A DNA stretch of 53,983 bases from Gammaproteobacteria bacterium (lineage in GTDB: Bacteria; Pseudomonadota; Gammaproteobacteria; UBA4575). Shown here piece by piece: positions 7,209 through 15,160 of this stretch; within the stretch, counting starts at the first letter, position 1, and every line of letters begins with the position of its first letter. The notes under the pieces are model-generated. The model saw only the letters and a program-made list of their open reading frames with translations, searched no databases and had not been told where the DNA came from. The stretch lies in NCBI GenBank assembly GCA_028285655.1, contig JANQOT010000164.1, positions 1 through 53,983 on the forward strand, read 5' to 3'. A program made the translations under genes and the position numbers.

Positions 7209-8240
7209 TCAATCCAGATATATACTTACGCACAATCCCGGGGGGGTGTTTTCGATCTTTATTTTCGCCCCGTGCAGTTTTAATACCGCTTTTACCAGAC
7301 TAAGACCGAGGCCGGAGCCTTCTTTTTGCGTTTCTGATTTATCCCGGTAAAACCGATCAAATACTTTATCGATAGATTCTTCCGGAATTCCGGGACCGTT
7401 ATCGGTAATCGTAATTTTGCGATTATTTCCTGAGTCCGTGATCGCAACCTTTATGTTTCCATTTTCCGGCGTGAATTTAATTGCATTATCCAGAATGTTT
7501 GCGATCACTTGAAAAAACAAATCTCTGTCACCAACGTAATTAATCGGCAAGGTTTCCACTTCTATTGTTTGTTCTTTGTCCTGCGCTAGTGGCGTATAGA
7601 ATGCAATAGCATCAATCACTACTTTTTCTAAATCAAATGACTTAAATTTTGTACTTTGCCGACCGGACTCAATGCTGGAGAGACTCAGCAAGGCATTAAA
7701 TGTTTTCAATAGTCCATCTACTTCCTGAATTAATGCAATCTTTTCTTCCGCACTTTGATCTGATTTCTCCAGTTTATTTCTAAGTCGCGCAAGTGGTGTT
7801 CTCAAATCATGGGCAACTGTATCTGTTATATGCTGTACACCTTCCATGAGAATCTCAATTTTATCCAGCATTTCATTTAATACACCAGACAGATAACTCA
7901 GATCGTCCCAACGTGAATCTATCGTCAATCTTTTGCTTAGGTCGCCCGTTTTAATAATTTCATTTGCAGTATTAGCCATTCGATTTATTCGAGTAACTAC
8001 GAATACGCTTACCAAGTAACCCAAAACTGCCACAAGGAGTAACGAAACGATACTGGCAATACCAAGAGATACTAAAAAACCGTAGTCTAGATAGTTCGGA
8101 TTCTGACGAATCAGAAAGAAAATAGATAAACATAGAGTAATAAGCCCGACCGCAAGTAATATCGCGAACAAAGTCGCTACTTTGAAGCTGGAGCTCTTCC
8201 TGTAATATCTACGAATCTTCAATGATATAGCCTGCGCCAC
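7209..8240 (-). CDS. Membrane sensor histidine kinase of an OmpR-type two-component system
   Basis: The 343-residue kinase has two membrane helices (about 20-44 and 54-83) separated by only about ten residues, then a HAMP domain, the H-box DTVAHDLRTPLARL with phospho-acceptor His144, and ATPase boxes NILDNAIKFTP, DNGPGIP and GSGLGLSLV. With almost no periplasmic domain it probably senses something in the membrane or through its helices. The first ATG overlaps the end of the response regulator gene by 32 bases; TTG at 8222 is a possible later start. The pair is co-transcribed, regulator first. The PmrB/QseC class is closest by architecture, but the signal is unknown. Confidence 0.92.
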   Translation of the reverse strand: MAQAISLKIRRYYRKSSSFKVATLFAILLAVGLITLCLSIFFLIRQNPNYLDYGFLVSLGIASIVSLLLVAVLGYLVSVFVVTRINRMANTANEIIKTGDLSKRLTIDSRWDDLSYLSGVLNEMLDKIEILMEGVQHITDTVAHDLRTPLARLRNKLEKSDQSAEEKIALIQEVDGLLKTFNALLSLSSIESGRQSTKFKSFDLEKVVIDAIAFYTPLAQDKEQTIEVETLPINYVGDRDLFFQVIANILDNAIKFTPENGNIKVAITDSGNNRKITITDNGPGIPEESIDKVFDRFYRDKSETQKEGSGLGLSLVKAVLKLHGAKIKIENTPPGLCVSIYLD

Positions 8241-8886
8241 GCACAGTTTTAATTAAATACTGCGGCGACTCTTTGTTAATTTTTTGTCTCAGATGACTTA
8301 TATGAACATCAATTACGTTGGTTTGCGGGTCAAAATGATAATCCCACACATATTCCAGTAACATAGTGCGTGTAACTATCTGTCCTTTGTGACGAAGCAA
8401 ATACTCAAGCAATTTGAATTCTGTGGTTTGAATAGGGATTTCTATATCTTCGCGACTAAGTTTTCGCGTCAAAAGATTAAGTTGGATATCTTTTGCGGAT
8501 AAAGTTGTTTCCTTCTCGACTGCCGGCCTGTTTCTTCTATTCAATGCTTCGATACGTGCAATAAGCTCGGAAAAAGCAAAAGGTTTTACCAGATAGTCAT
8601 CTCCGCCCACACGCAATCCTTTTACTCGATCGTCTACCTCTCCGAGTGCACTAAAAATTAGTACCGGAGTTAAATTTTCCGCACCACGAATCGTTTTTAT
8701 AATGGTAAGGCCGTCGACGCCGGGCAACATACGATCCACTAAAATTACATCATATTTTTCACTGGTAGCCAGATATAAACCGTCAGTACCATTAGTTGCA
8801 GCGTCAACCGTGTGTCCCATTTCAATCAGCCCTTTGGTGACGTATTCCAAAAGTTCTGTATCATCTTCTATGCAGAGAATTCGCAT
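8209..8886 (-). CDS. OmpR/PhoB-family response regulator
   Basis: The 225-residue protein has a receiver domain (acidic pocket EDD at 7-9, phosphorylated Asp51 in LVDRMLPG, switch Lys in YLVKPF) and a winged-helix DNA-binding domain (from about 130, with TEFKLLEYLLRHKGQIVTR and NVIDVHISHLRQKI). It ends in the typical VRGAGYIIED. It forms an operon with the overlapping kinase gene. Its start faces a divergent promoter region holding three CTTAAT repeats at 11-bp spacing, the binding layout of this regulator family, so autoregulation and control of the operon to the right are likely. Confidence 0.94.
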   Translation of the reverse strand: MRILCIEDDTELLEYVTKGLIEMGHTVDAATNGTDGLYLATSEKYDVILVDRMLPGVDGLTIIKTIRGAENLTPVLIFSALGEVDDRVKGLRVGGDDYLVKPFAFSELIARIEALNRRNRPAVEKETTLSAKDIQLNLLTRKLSREDIEIPIQTTEFKLLEYLLRHKGQIVTRTMLLEYVWDYHFDPQTNVIDVHISHLRQKINKESPQYLIKTVRGAGYIIEDS

Positions 8887-8962
8887 GTTTGCTTACGGTG
8901 CTAAATGGTTTGAAATCGTGGGTAATTATGCGGTTCAATCCGCAGCGATTAGATTAAATATT

Positions 8963-8990
8963 CTTAATGTATGCTTAATAAACACTTAAT
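8963..8990 (+). promoter_or_regulatory. Three CTTAAT direct repeats at 11-bp period (PmrA/OmpR-type box) with a downstream -10
   Basis: CTTAAT occurs at 8963, 8974 and 8985, so each repeat is exactly 11 bp from the next. PmrA/BasR-type regulators bind CTTAAT-N5-CTTAAT. A -10-like TATATT at 9002-9007 begins 11 bases after the last repeat, so the repeats cover the -35 region, as in promoters activated by this family. The site lies between the regulator gene (left) and the nine-gene lipid operon (right). Confidence 0.72.
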
Positions 8991-9039
8991 TGAGTTGCAT
9001 ATATATTAGTCAACATCTACCGTTTTCTCACTAACTTTT

Positions 9040-9597
9040 ATGGATCTTAAAATTTTCAAGGTAATTCAAGCTATTGTATTTGCTACATTTTTTGTTTCTC
9101 CTGCGATTTCGGCCAACGTACTTAGCCCCCTACCCGCCGAAGTAACTCAGCGATGGCATGAATTAGAATACGTTGGACAAGCCAGCCTGAGACGGTTTGG
9201 TTTTCATATCTATGACGCTACTTTGTGGATGGCGTCAAACCGCAATGACGAATCGTATGCAACGACCTTAAGTGCGTTAAGTATTACCTACGCAAAGAAT
9301 ATCCGTGCTAAAAAGCTATTGTCCAGTACAAAAAAGGAATGGAGGAAATTAGGAATCACAGATAAACATCCGACAGACAAGTGGATAAACGAATTACAGG
9401 AAATGTGGCCGGACGTGAAAAAAGGCGATCAACTCATTGTCATTTTTGAACCCGGTGGAAATTCCAGTTTCTATAATAAATATAAAAAACTGGGCACGAT
9501 AGAAGACGCTGATTTTGGTCCCGCTTTTCTGTCAATTTGGCTGCATAAAAATGCGAGTTTCAAAAATAAACGCAAGCAGTTACTGGGAGTGTCATAA
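9040..9597 (+). CDS. Chalcone-isomerase-like exported protein
   Basis: The 185-residue protein has a signal peptide (about 1-25, ending SPAISAN) and a chalcone-isomerase-like fold: LEYVGQASLRRFGFHIYDATLW, ALSITYAKNIRAKKLL, GDQLIVIFEPGG and FGPAFLSIWLH. Bacterial members bind fatty acids or lipids rather than flavonoids and recur in Cfa/DUF1365 clusters. It is the first gene of the operon; the next gene begins one codon later. A role as a periplasmic lipid-binding partner is inferred. Confidence 0.85.
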   Translation: MDLKIFKVIQAIVFATFFVSPAISANVLSPLPAEVTQRWHELEYVGQASLRRFGFHIYDATLWMASNRNDESYATTLSALSITYAKNIRAKKLLSSTKKEWRKLGITDKHPTDKWINELQEMWPDVKKGDQLIVIFEPGGNSSFYNKYKKLGTIEDADFGPAFLSIWLHKNASFKNKRKQLLGVS

Positions 9598-10140
9598 ATG
9601 AAAGTTTTATACATATTAATCTCGGTTATTGTTTTAACAACGCTGACTGGATGTGGCACAACTCCATCCGACTACGCAAATACTCAGCCGGCGTTTGATT
9701 TAAAAAAGTTTTTTAGTGGAAACCTGAAAGGCTGGGGACTCGTATCAGACTATCGTGGAAAAGTAATACAGCGATTTACCGTCGATATGGAAGGTCGCTG
9801 GAACGACAATAAAGGAGAGTTATACGAGCTCTTCTCCTATCAAAACGGAGATACGCAAGAACGCACCTGGTTTTTAGAAAAAAAAGAAAACGGCGTTAAC
9901 TTTGGAACTGCAAGCGACGTTGTGGGCGAAGCAGTCGGACAACAAGAAGGATTTGCATTTTACTGGAAGTATGACTTGATTATTAATACAGAAAAGCGTG
10001 AACTAAAAGTGCATTTACAGGATTGGCTATACCAGATCGATCAGGATTCAGTCATTAGTAAAGCAAAAATCAAGAAATTTGGCATTCCGGTAGGAGAAGT
10101 AATCGTATTTATCCTGAAAGAGGAAAAAAATTATGAGTGA
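9598..10140 (+). CDS. DUF3833 lipoprotein
   Basis: The 180-residue protein has a lipoprotein signal with lipobox LTGC (Cys19) and then the DUF3833 body: a start motif with FDLKKFFSGNLKGWGLVSDYRGK, repeated beta strands (FTVDMEGRW, LYELFSYQNGD) and GVNFGTASDVVGEAVGQQEG. The fold is probably lipocalin-like. The ATG directly follows the stop of the chalcone-isomerase-like gene, and the end overlaps the next gene by 8 bases. DUF3833 is a standing member of Cfa/FAD-oxidase clusters; an outer-membrane or periplasmic lipid-handling role is inferred. Confidence 0.88.
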   Translation: MKVLYILISVIVLTTLTGCGTTPSDYANTQPAFDLKKFFSGNLKGWGLVSDYRGKVIQRFTVDMEGRWNDNKGELYELFSYQNGDTQERTWFLEKKENGVNFGTASDVVGEAVGQQEGFAFYWKYDLIINTEKRELKVHLQDWLYQIDQDSVISKAKIKKFGIPVGEVIVFILKEEKNYE

Positions 10141-10558
10141 TGCCACTATTACGCGATTTATTGAAAATATAAATTCATTAAACTCAAATAACGTAAACGA
10201 AGTGTTGCATGATACTTATACGCAACATGTAAACTTCATCGATCCGGTAAAAAATATCAATGGACTTGAAAATCTGACAGAGTATTTTTCGCACTTATAC
10301 AAAAAGGTTAATCACTGTCACTTCGAGATAAACAACTGCTTGTTACACGACAACCAATATTCTCTGGAATGGGTAATGCATTTACAGCATAAAAATTTAT
10401 CCAAAGACAAGCCAATTTCGCTTAATGGTGCATCTTTTATCCAATATAAAAATGGAAAAATACAGTACCATCGCGATTACTATGATCTGGGAGCACTGGT
10501 TTATGAACAGATTCCGTTGCTCGGCACAGTAGTAAAAAAGGTACGCAGCGCAATATAA
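10133..10558 (+). CDS. NTF2-like (SnoaL-type) small protein
   Basis: The 141-residue cytoplasmic protein fits the NTF2/SnoaL cone fold: an N-terminal helix, then the HVNFIDPVKNINGLENLTEYFSHLY segment, HFEINNCL, YSLEWVMHLQHK and a terminal strand with GKIQYHRDYYDLG. SnoaL-like proteins act as isomerases, hydrolases or binding partners. It overlaps the DUF3833 gene by 8 bases and the SDR gene follows 4 bases later, so translation is coupled. In this cluster type it may act on or carry the modified fatty acyl group; this is inference. Confidence 0.82.
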   Translation: MSDATITRFIENINSLNSNNVNEVLHDTYTQHVNFIDPVKNINGLENLTEYFSHLYKKVNHCHFEINNCLLHDNQYSLEWVMHLQHKNLSKDKPISLNGASFIQYKNGKIQYHRDYYDLGALVYEQIPLLGTVVKKVRSAI

Positions 10559-10562
10559 GAAA

Positions 10563-11330
10563 ATGGACTCACATTTCGACAATAAAGTTATTTGGATCAC
10601 TGGTGCTTCTTCGGGTATTGGCAAAGCACTGGCTATTGATTTATCCAAATTAAATTGTAAAGTTTACATAACAGCGCGGTCAGAAGAAAAACTTAATGAA
10701 ATTGTTACACAGTGCGCTAAAGATAACGTTACCGCACTTCCAGGCGATTTGACCGACAAGCAGACTAATATAAAAATATGCGAAGAAATTATGAAAGAAA
10801 GCGGTCACATGGATATCGCAATCTTGAACGCAGGTACCTGCGAATACGTCGATATCGATAATTTCAATAGCGATTTGTTTGAACGTCTCACCAAGGTAAA
10901 TTTTATCAGTATGGTTTATGGAATAGAGGCTTGCCTTCCTCTCTTATATAAGTCACGCCACGCACAACTAATCGGAATGAGCAGCACTGCAGCTTATTTG
11001 GGATTACCACGGTCGGAGGCCTATGGTGCTACCAAGGCTGCGATACGCAATATGTTTGGCGCATTACGTGTGAGTTTATCCGGCAAAGGAATCAGTACTT
11101 CTGTTATTTGTCCTGGTTTCGTTGAAACCGAACTAACGGATCAAAATGATTTCGATATGCCGGCACTGATAACAGCCCAAAAAGCGTCGGAGTACATTCT
11201 TGACGGAATTTCGAAAAAAAAGCAGGAAATTCATTTTCCACGCAAATTTAGCCTCACATTAAAGTTAATCGGTTCATTACCCAATCCCTTGTTGACCTGG
11301 ATTTTACGAAAAACGGTAGTACGCACATGA
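10563..11330 (+). CDS. Short-chain dehydrogenase/reductase in the lipid operon
   Basis: The 255-residue classical SDR has the NAD(P)-binding motif GASSGIG, the NAG motif (ILNAGTC), catalytic Ser in GMSSTAAY and YxxxK as YGATK. The tail after residue 220 is basic and hydrophobic (FSLTLKLIGSLPNPLLTWIL) and may bind the membrane, fitting a lipid substrate. The stop overlaps the next start as ATGA. The likely step is an oxidation or reduction of an acyl chain or lipid keto group; the substrate is unknown. Confidence 0.9.
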   Translation: MDSHFDNKVIWITGASSGIGKALAIDLSKLNCKVYITARSEEKLNEIVTQCAKDNVTALPGDLTDKQTNIKICEEIMKESGHMDIAILNAGTCEYVDIDNFNSDLFERLTKVNFISMVYGIEACLPLLYKSRHAQLIGMSSTAAYLGLPRSEAYGATKAAIRNMFGALRVSLSGKGISTSVICPGFVETELTDQNDFDMPALITAQKASEYILDGISKKKQEIHFPRKFSLTLKLIGSLPNPLLTWILRKTVVRT

Positions 11331-12604
11331 GAATCGCAATTATTGGCTCCGGAGTATCCGGATTAACGGCAGCACATTTACTGCACAAAGAGCATGACAT
11401 TACTGTATATGAGGCAGCAAATTATATTGGTGGCCATGTAAATACTATTGAAGTTACCGAACAGCAACAAACCGTCTACATCGATACCGGATTTATCGTT
11501 TTCAATAACTGGACCTACCCCAATTTCGAAAAATTAATATCAGAGCTCGATATCACGGCGCAGAACTCGGAGATGAGTTTTTCCACTCGATGTGAAAGCA
11601 CCGGATTCGAATGGTCGGGCAGCAGTTTAAGCACACTCATATTTAATAGTGATAACTGGAATCGAACTATTCCTTATCAGATCCTGTTCGATGTCTTCAG
11701 ATTTAATAAACTTTCAAAAAGTTTTTTGAAAGATAATAATGATTTACTCACGCTTGGTGAGTTTCTGACGATAAACAAATTCAGTAATGCTTTTATAAAG
11801 TACTATATTTTGCCTATGGGTGCAGCGATATGGTCTTCGCATGCCAACCAGATTAAAGAGTATCCTGCGAAAAGTTTTTTGGCGTTCTTTAATAATCATG
11901 GTTTATTAAATATAAAACAACGCCCGCAATGGAAAACCATACAACAAGGGTCATGCAAATATGTACAAGAACTAAGCAAACCGTTTTCTGACAATATTAG
12001 ACTGAATTCTGCCGTACAATCGATAGATCGCACACAGAGAGGCATTGCGATTCACGATGTTAATGGCGATACATGTGTTTACGACCATGTATTTCTTGCA
12101 TGCCATAGTGACCAGGCTCTTAGTATATTAAAAGAACCAACTATTCTGGAAAAAGATACTCTTGCAAATATTAAATATCAGGTAAATTCAGCGGTATTGC
12201 ATACGGACCCGTCGTTAATGCCGAAACGACATAGTTGCTGGTCGTCATGGAATTACTGGGTTCCAAAAAATGATGGCAATGATGTTAAAGTTACGTATTA
12301 CATGAACAGGCTGCAAAATTTGCAATCCGCTCGTAATTACTTTGTTACTTTGAATTTTGACGACCTTATCAAGGACGATAAAATTATCTATAAAACGACT
12401 TATACGCACCCGGTATTTGACTATAATGCCGTTCAAGCACAGCAAAAATTTTCGGAATTAAACGGTACCAATAATACCTGGTACTGTGGAGCATATTGGC
12501 GCAACGGCTTCCACGAAGACGGCGTCTGGAGTGCCATCGAGGCTGTAAGTTTATTCAAGAGCAAAATTAACAATGAAAAGCTGCATCTACAAAGGGCGAG
12601 TTAA
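11327..12604 (+). CDS. FAD-dependent amine-oxidase-family protein (UfaD-like, fatty acyl desaturase candidate)
   Basis: The 425-residue flavoprotein has the dinucleotide-binding motif IIGSGVSGLTAAHLL, the E-binding strand ITVYEAANYIGGH, and YIDTGFIVFNNWTYPN, a mark of this subfamily. It ends GVWSAIEAVSLF before the last helix. Relatives beside Cfa-like methyltransferases were shown in Rhodobacter to be needed for desaturating methylated fatty acyl chains during furan fatty acid synthesis (UfaD, as I recall). It starts on the SDR stop (ATGA) and its 3' end overlaps DUF1365 by 32 bases. The same assignment here is inferred from family and neighbours. Confidence 0.88.
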   Translation: MRIAIIGSGVSGLTAAHLLHKEHDITVYEAANYIGGHVNTIEVTEQQQTVYIDTGFIVFNNWTYPNFEKLISELDITAQNSEMSFSTRCESTGFEWSGSSLSTLIFNSDNWNRTIPYQILFDVFRFNKLSKSFLKDNNDLLTLGEFLTINKFSNAFIKYYILPMGAAIWSSHANQIKEYPAKSFLAFFNNHGLLNIKQRPQWKTIQQGSCKYVQELSKPFSDNIRLNSAVQSIDRTQRGIAIHDVNGDTCVYDHVFLACHSDQALSILKEPTILEKDTLANIKYQVNSAVLHTDPSLMPKRHSCWSSWNYWVPKNDGNDVKVTYYMNRLQNLQSARNYFVTLNFDDLIKDDKIIYKTTYTHPVFDYNAVQAQQKFSELNGTNNTWYCGAYWRNGFHEDGVWSAIEAVSLFKSKINNEKLHLQRAS

Positions 12605-13319
12605 TCACAAGCGCACAGCTCCGCGGCAACACGAATTTTCTTATTCGTTGTTTATGATGTACGTAGACCTGGAAGAATTGCCTAGTTTATTCGACTCATT
12701 CGGATTATGGAGTATAGAAAAAAGCAACATCGCTTCCTTTAAGAGAAAAGATCATTTCGGCGACAAAAGTGAAAGCTTGGCGGATTCAGTCCGCAAGCTG
12801 GTACTGGAAGAAACCGGTAATCAAATCACCGGCCCTATCCGCTTGCTAACTCATTTTCGATATTTTGGATACATCTTCAATCCTTTAAGCCTGTATTACT
12901 GCTTCGATCAAGACGACCAAAAAGTAGAGTATATTGTTGCTGAAGTTTCCAATACGCCCTGGAAAGAGATGCATTGTTATGTATTGCGCAACAATGATCC
13001 GGAAAATTCATTTTTTCGAGCTCGACATAAAAAAGAATTTCATGTATCGCCGTTTATGGATTTAAATATGGAGTATCAGTGGAAGCTTGGAATTCCTGAT
13101 GACTCCCTTTGCGTGGAGATTCAAAACCGCGAAAACAACACCAGCATATTTTCCGCAAATATTGTTTTACAAAAATGCCCTATAAATCGTTCGAGTTTAA
13201 ACCAGGTTTTAGTCGGCTACCCTTTGATGACTTTAAAAGTAACCAGTGCTATTCATTTTGAAGCATTTAAACTATGGAGCAAAGGTATCTCATACGTTCC
13301 ACACCCAAGAAATCACTAG
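12573..13319 (+). CDS. DUF1365 family protein
   Basis: The 248-residue protein starts MKSCIYKGRVNHKRTAPRQHEF, followed by SLFMMYVDLEEL, the typical DUF1365 opening. Further family motifs are LLTHFRYFGYIFNPLSLYYCFD, VAEVSNTPWKEMHCYVL and KEFHVSPFMDL. It is almost always next to the FAD amine oxidase and Cfa-like methyltransferase, but its reaction is unknown. It overlaps the FAD oxidase gene by 32 bases and precedes the methyltransferase by 9. Confidence 0.93.
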   Translation: MKSCIYKGRVNHKRTAPRQHEFSYSLFMMYVDLEELPSLFDSFGLWSIEKSNIASFKRKDHFGDKSESLADSVRKLVLEETGNQITGPIRLLTHFRYFGYIFNPLSLYYCFDQDDQKVEYIVAEVSNTPWKEMHCYVLRNNDPENSFFRARHKKEFHVSPFMDLNMEYQWKLGIPDDSLCVEIQNRENNTSIFSANIVLQKCPINRSSLNQVLVGYPLMTLKVTSAIHFEAFKLWSKGISYVPHPRNH

Positions 13320-13328
13320 GCAATAAAT

Positions 13329-14597
13329 ATGACGATTATTCCAAAACAGCACGATGATGCTAAAGAAAAAACAAACAAAGGATTGTTTGATCAAATTGCC
13401 ATGTCTATTTTATTTCGTAAATTAGACGCTATACAAACAGGATTCTTGCAAGTTTATTGTGATACCAACATTTACGAGTTTGGCTCTAAAAGTATGAGCA
13501 ATACTTTATGCGCAAAGATTCATATTCATGACATAAGAACGTTCAGAACGATTTTGTTTGGTGGAGAACCAGCCGCCGGCTACACCTATGTGCAAGGGTG
13601 GTGGTCAACAGAAGACTTAATCCAGGTAATACGTCTTTTTACTATTAATCGTTCGGTACTGTTTTCTTTTAAATATGGACTTGCTTATTTGGCCAGATTC
13701 TTTTCATTTTTCACCAAACTAGCGAAGAAAAACAGTCAAAAAGGTTCCAAAAATAATATATGTGCACATTACGATATAGGCAACGACTTATACCGCTTGT
13801 TTCTTGATTCTAAAATGATGTACTCATCCGCAATGTTTACATCAAACCATACCGACCTTGAACGAGCTTCCGAATACAAGCTTAAGATTATATGCGAAAA
13901 ACTTAAACTATCTCCGGGAGATCAAGTATTGGAAATAGGCAGTGGTTGGGGTGGCTTCGCTGTATATGCAGCAGAAAATTATGGTTGCCATATCACTACT
14001 ACAACAATTTCTGATGAACAATATGAGCATACTGAAAAACTAATAGCGAGCAAAAATTTGCAAGACTCTATTCATTTACTCAAAGAAGACTATCGGAATT
14101 TGCGTGGACAGTATGACAAGCTTGTCTCCATTGAGATGATTGAATCAGTTGGGCATGAGTATTTAGACACATACTTTAGCCAGTGCAGCAAGCTACTAAA
14201 ACCAGACGGTATTATGTTGATTCAGGCGATTACTATTTCTGATTACCTATATCAACAATATATTTCCTCTATGGATTTTATAAGAAAATATGTTTTCCCC
14301 GGAGGCAGTTTACCCAGTGTAGCCCGCATGCTCGAAGCTACAACAAATCATACGGACTTAACCCTGTTTCATGATGAAAGCTATGCGTCCAGCTATGCCA
14401 AAACATTGGCTAGCTGGTATCGGCGTTTTATCGCTAATAAGAGCAAAGTAATAGAACTTGGCTATTCGCAATCTTTTATTCGCTTGTGGGAGTATTATTT
14501 AAAATACTGTCAGGCTGGTTTTGAAGAACGCGTAATCGATGTTCATCACTTAGTATTCAAGAAACCGGATAATCGATTCGACTCTATTTATCAGTAA
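13329..14597 (+). CDS. Cfa-like SAM-dependent fatty acyl methyltransferase (UfaM-like)
   Basis: The 422-residue protein belongs to the cyclopropane-fatty-acyl-phospholipid synthase family. SAM motif I is VLEIGSGWGGFAVYAAE (about residues 198-214); ICAHYDIGNDLYRLFLD, MMYSSAMF, SIEMIESVGHEYL and YYLKYCQAGFEERVIDVHHLVF are family signatures. These enzymes add a methyl or methylene group to unsaturated phospholipid acyl chains. Partnered with an FAD oxidase and DUF1365, methylation to a branched unsaturated acyl chain is more likely than a plain cyclopropane. Confidence 0.93.
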   Translation: MTIIPKQHDDAKEKTNKGLFDQIAMSILFRKLDAIQTGFLQVYCDTNIYEFGSKSMSNTLCAKIHIHDIRTFRTILFGGEPAAGYTYVQGWWSTEDLIQVIRLFTINRSVLFSFKYGLAYLARFFSFFTKLAKKNSQKGSKNNICAHYDIGNDLYRLFLDSKMMYSSAMFTSNHTDLERASEYKLKIICEKLKLSPGDQVLEIGSGWGGFAVYAAENYGCHITTTTISDEQYEHTEKLIASKNLQDSIHLLKEDYRNLRGQYDKLVSIEMIESVGHEYLDTYFSQCSKLLKPDGIMLIQAITISDYLYQQYISSMDFIRKYVFPGGSLPSVARMLEATTNHTDLTLFHDESYASSYAKTLASWYRRFIANKSKVIELGYSQSFIRLWEYYLKYCQAGFEERVIDVHHLVFKKPDNRFDSIYQ

Positions 14598-14608
14598 ATT
14601 CAAACAAG

Positions 14609-15157
14609 GTGATTACGTCTCGACTTAAATTCATTATATTTAATCTCCTGGGCTTGGAAATTACCTGGGCTGCTTGTGCCTACGAAGCTATTAATGATGT
14701 AGAATATCTCGGGGCAGCAGTTGGGTCACTTTATGTACTGCTCCATTTTATTTTCACCAAAACACACTTTGAAGACTTTTGGACTTTAATTATCGTGGCT
14801 GCTCTCGGCATTCTCATAGACAGCCTGAACACCTATTACGGTATACTCGGATTTAATAGTGATCCTGCTCCATTGCTAATACCGATTTGGCTGGTTGTAT
14901 TATGGTTTGTATTTTCACTAATGATTCCGCACAGCCTTTATTGGTTTTCAAAAAATTATTTCATTGCTGCTTTGGCTGGCGGCTTAGTTGGCAGTCTCAC
15001 TTATTTGCTCGGATATAAAATAGGTGCCATTAGTTTGTCGGAACCTTTATTAACCAGTTTTCTCATCTTTTTTCTGGAATGGAGCATCTTGTTTCCGATC
15101 GCTTTACTCATTACGAGTACCTTATTCAGATTGAACAAAAAAGAACAATTGAACTAG
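14609..15157 (+). CDS. DUF2878 membrane protein
   Basis: The 182-residue protein has about five or six membrane helices (FIIFNLLGLEITWAACAYEA, LGAAVGSLYVLLHFIF, DFWTLIIVAALGILIDS, IWLVVLWFVFSLMIPHSL and later ones). The D--N---GILGF-S and HSL-W motifs are typical of DUF2878. Homologues sit at the end of Cfa/FAD oxidase clusters; the role is unknown. The start is doubtful: GTG at 14609 overlaps an AAGGTGA that itself looks like the ribosome site, and no ATG or TTG follows at the right distance. It could start at ATT 14612 or be translationally coupled. Confidence 0.82.
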   Translation: MITSRLKFIIFNLLGLEITWAACAYEAINDVEYLGAAVGSLYVLLHFIFTKTHFEDFWTLIIVAALGILIDSLNTYYGILGFNSDPAPLLIPIWLVVLWFVFSLMIPHSLYWFSKNYFIAALAGGLVGSLTYLLGYKIGAISLSEPLLTSFLIFFLEWSILFPIALLITSTLFRLNKKEQLN

Positions 15158-15160
15158 TAC

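Noticed and set aside
9471-9659. Minus-strand ORF across the chalcone-isomerase-like and DUF3833 genes
   Set aside because: Shadow of the genuine tightly spaced plus-strand operon.
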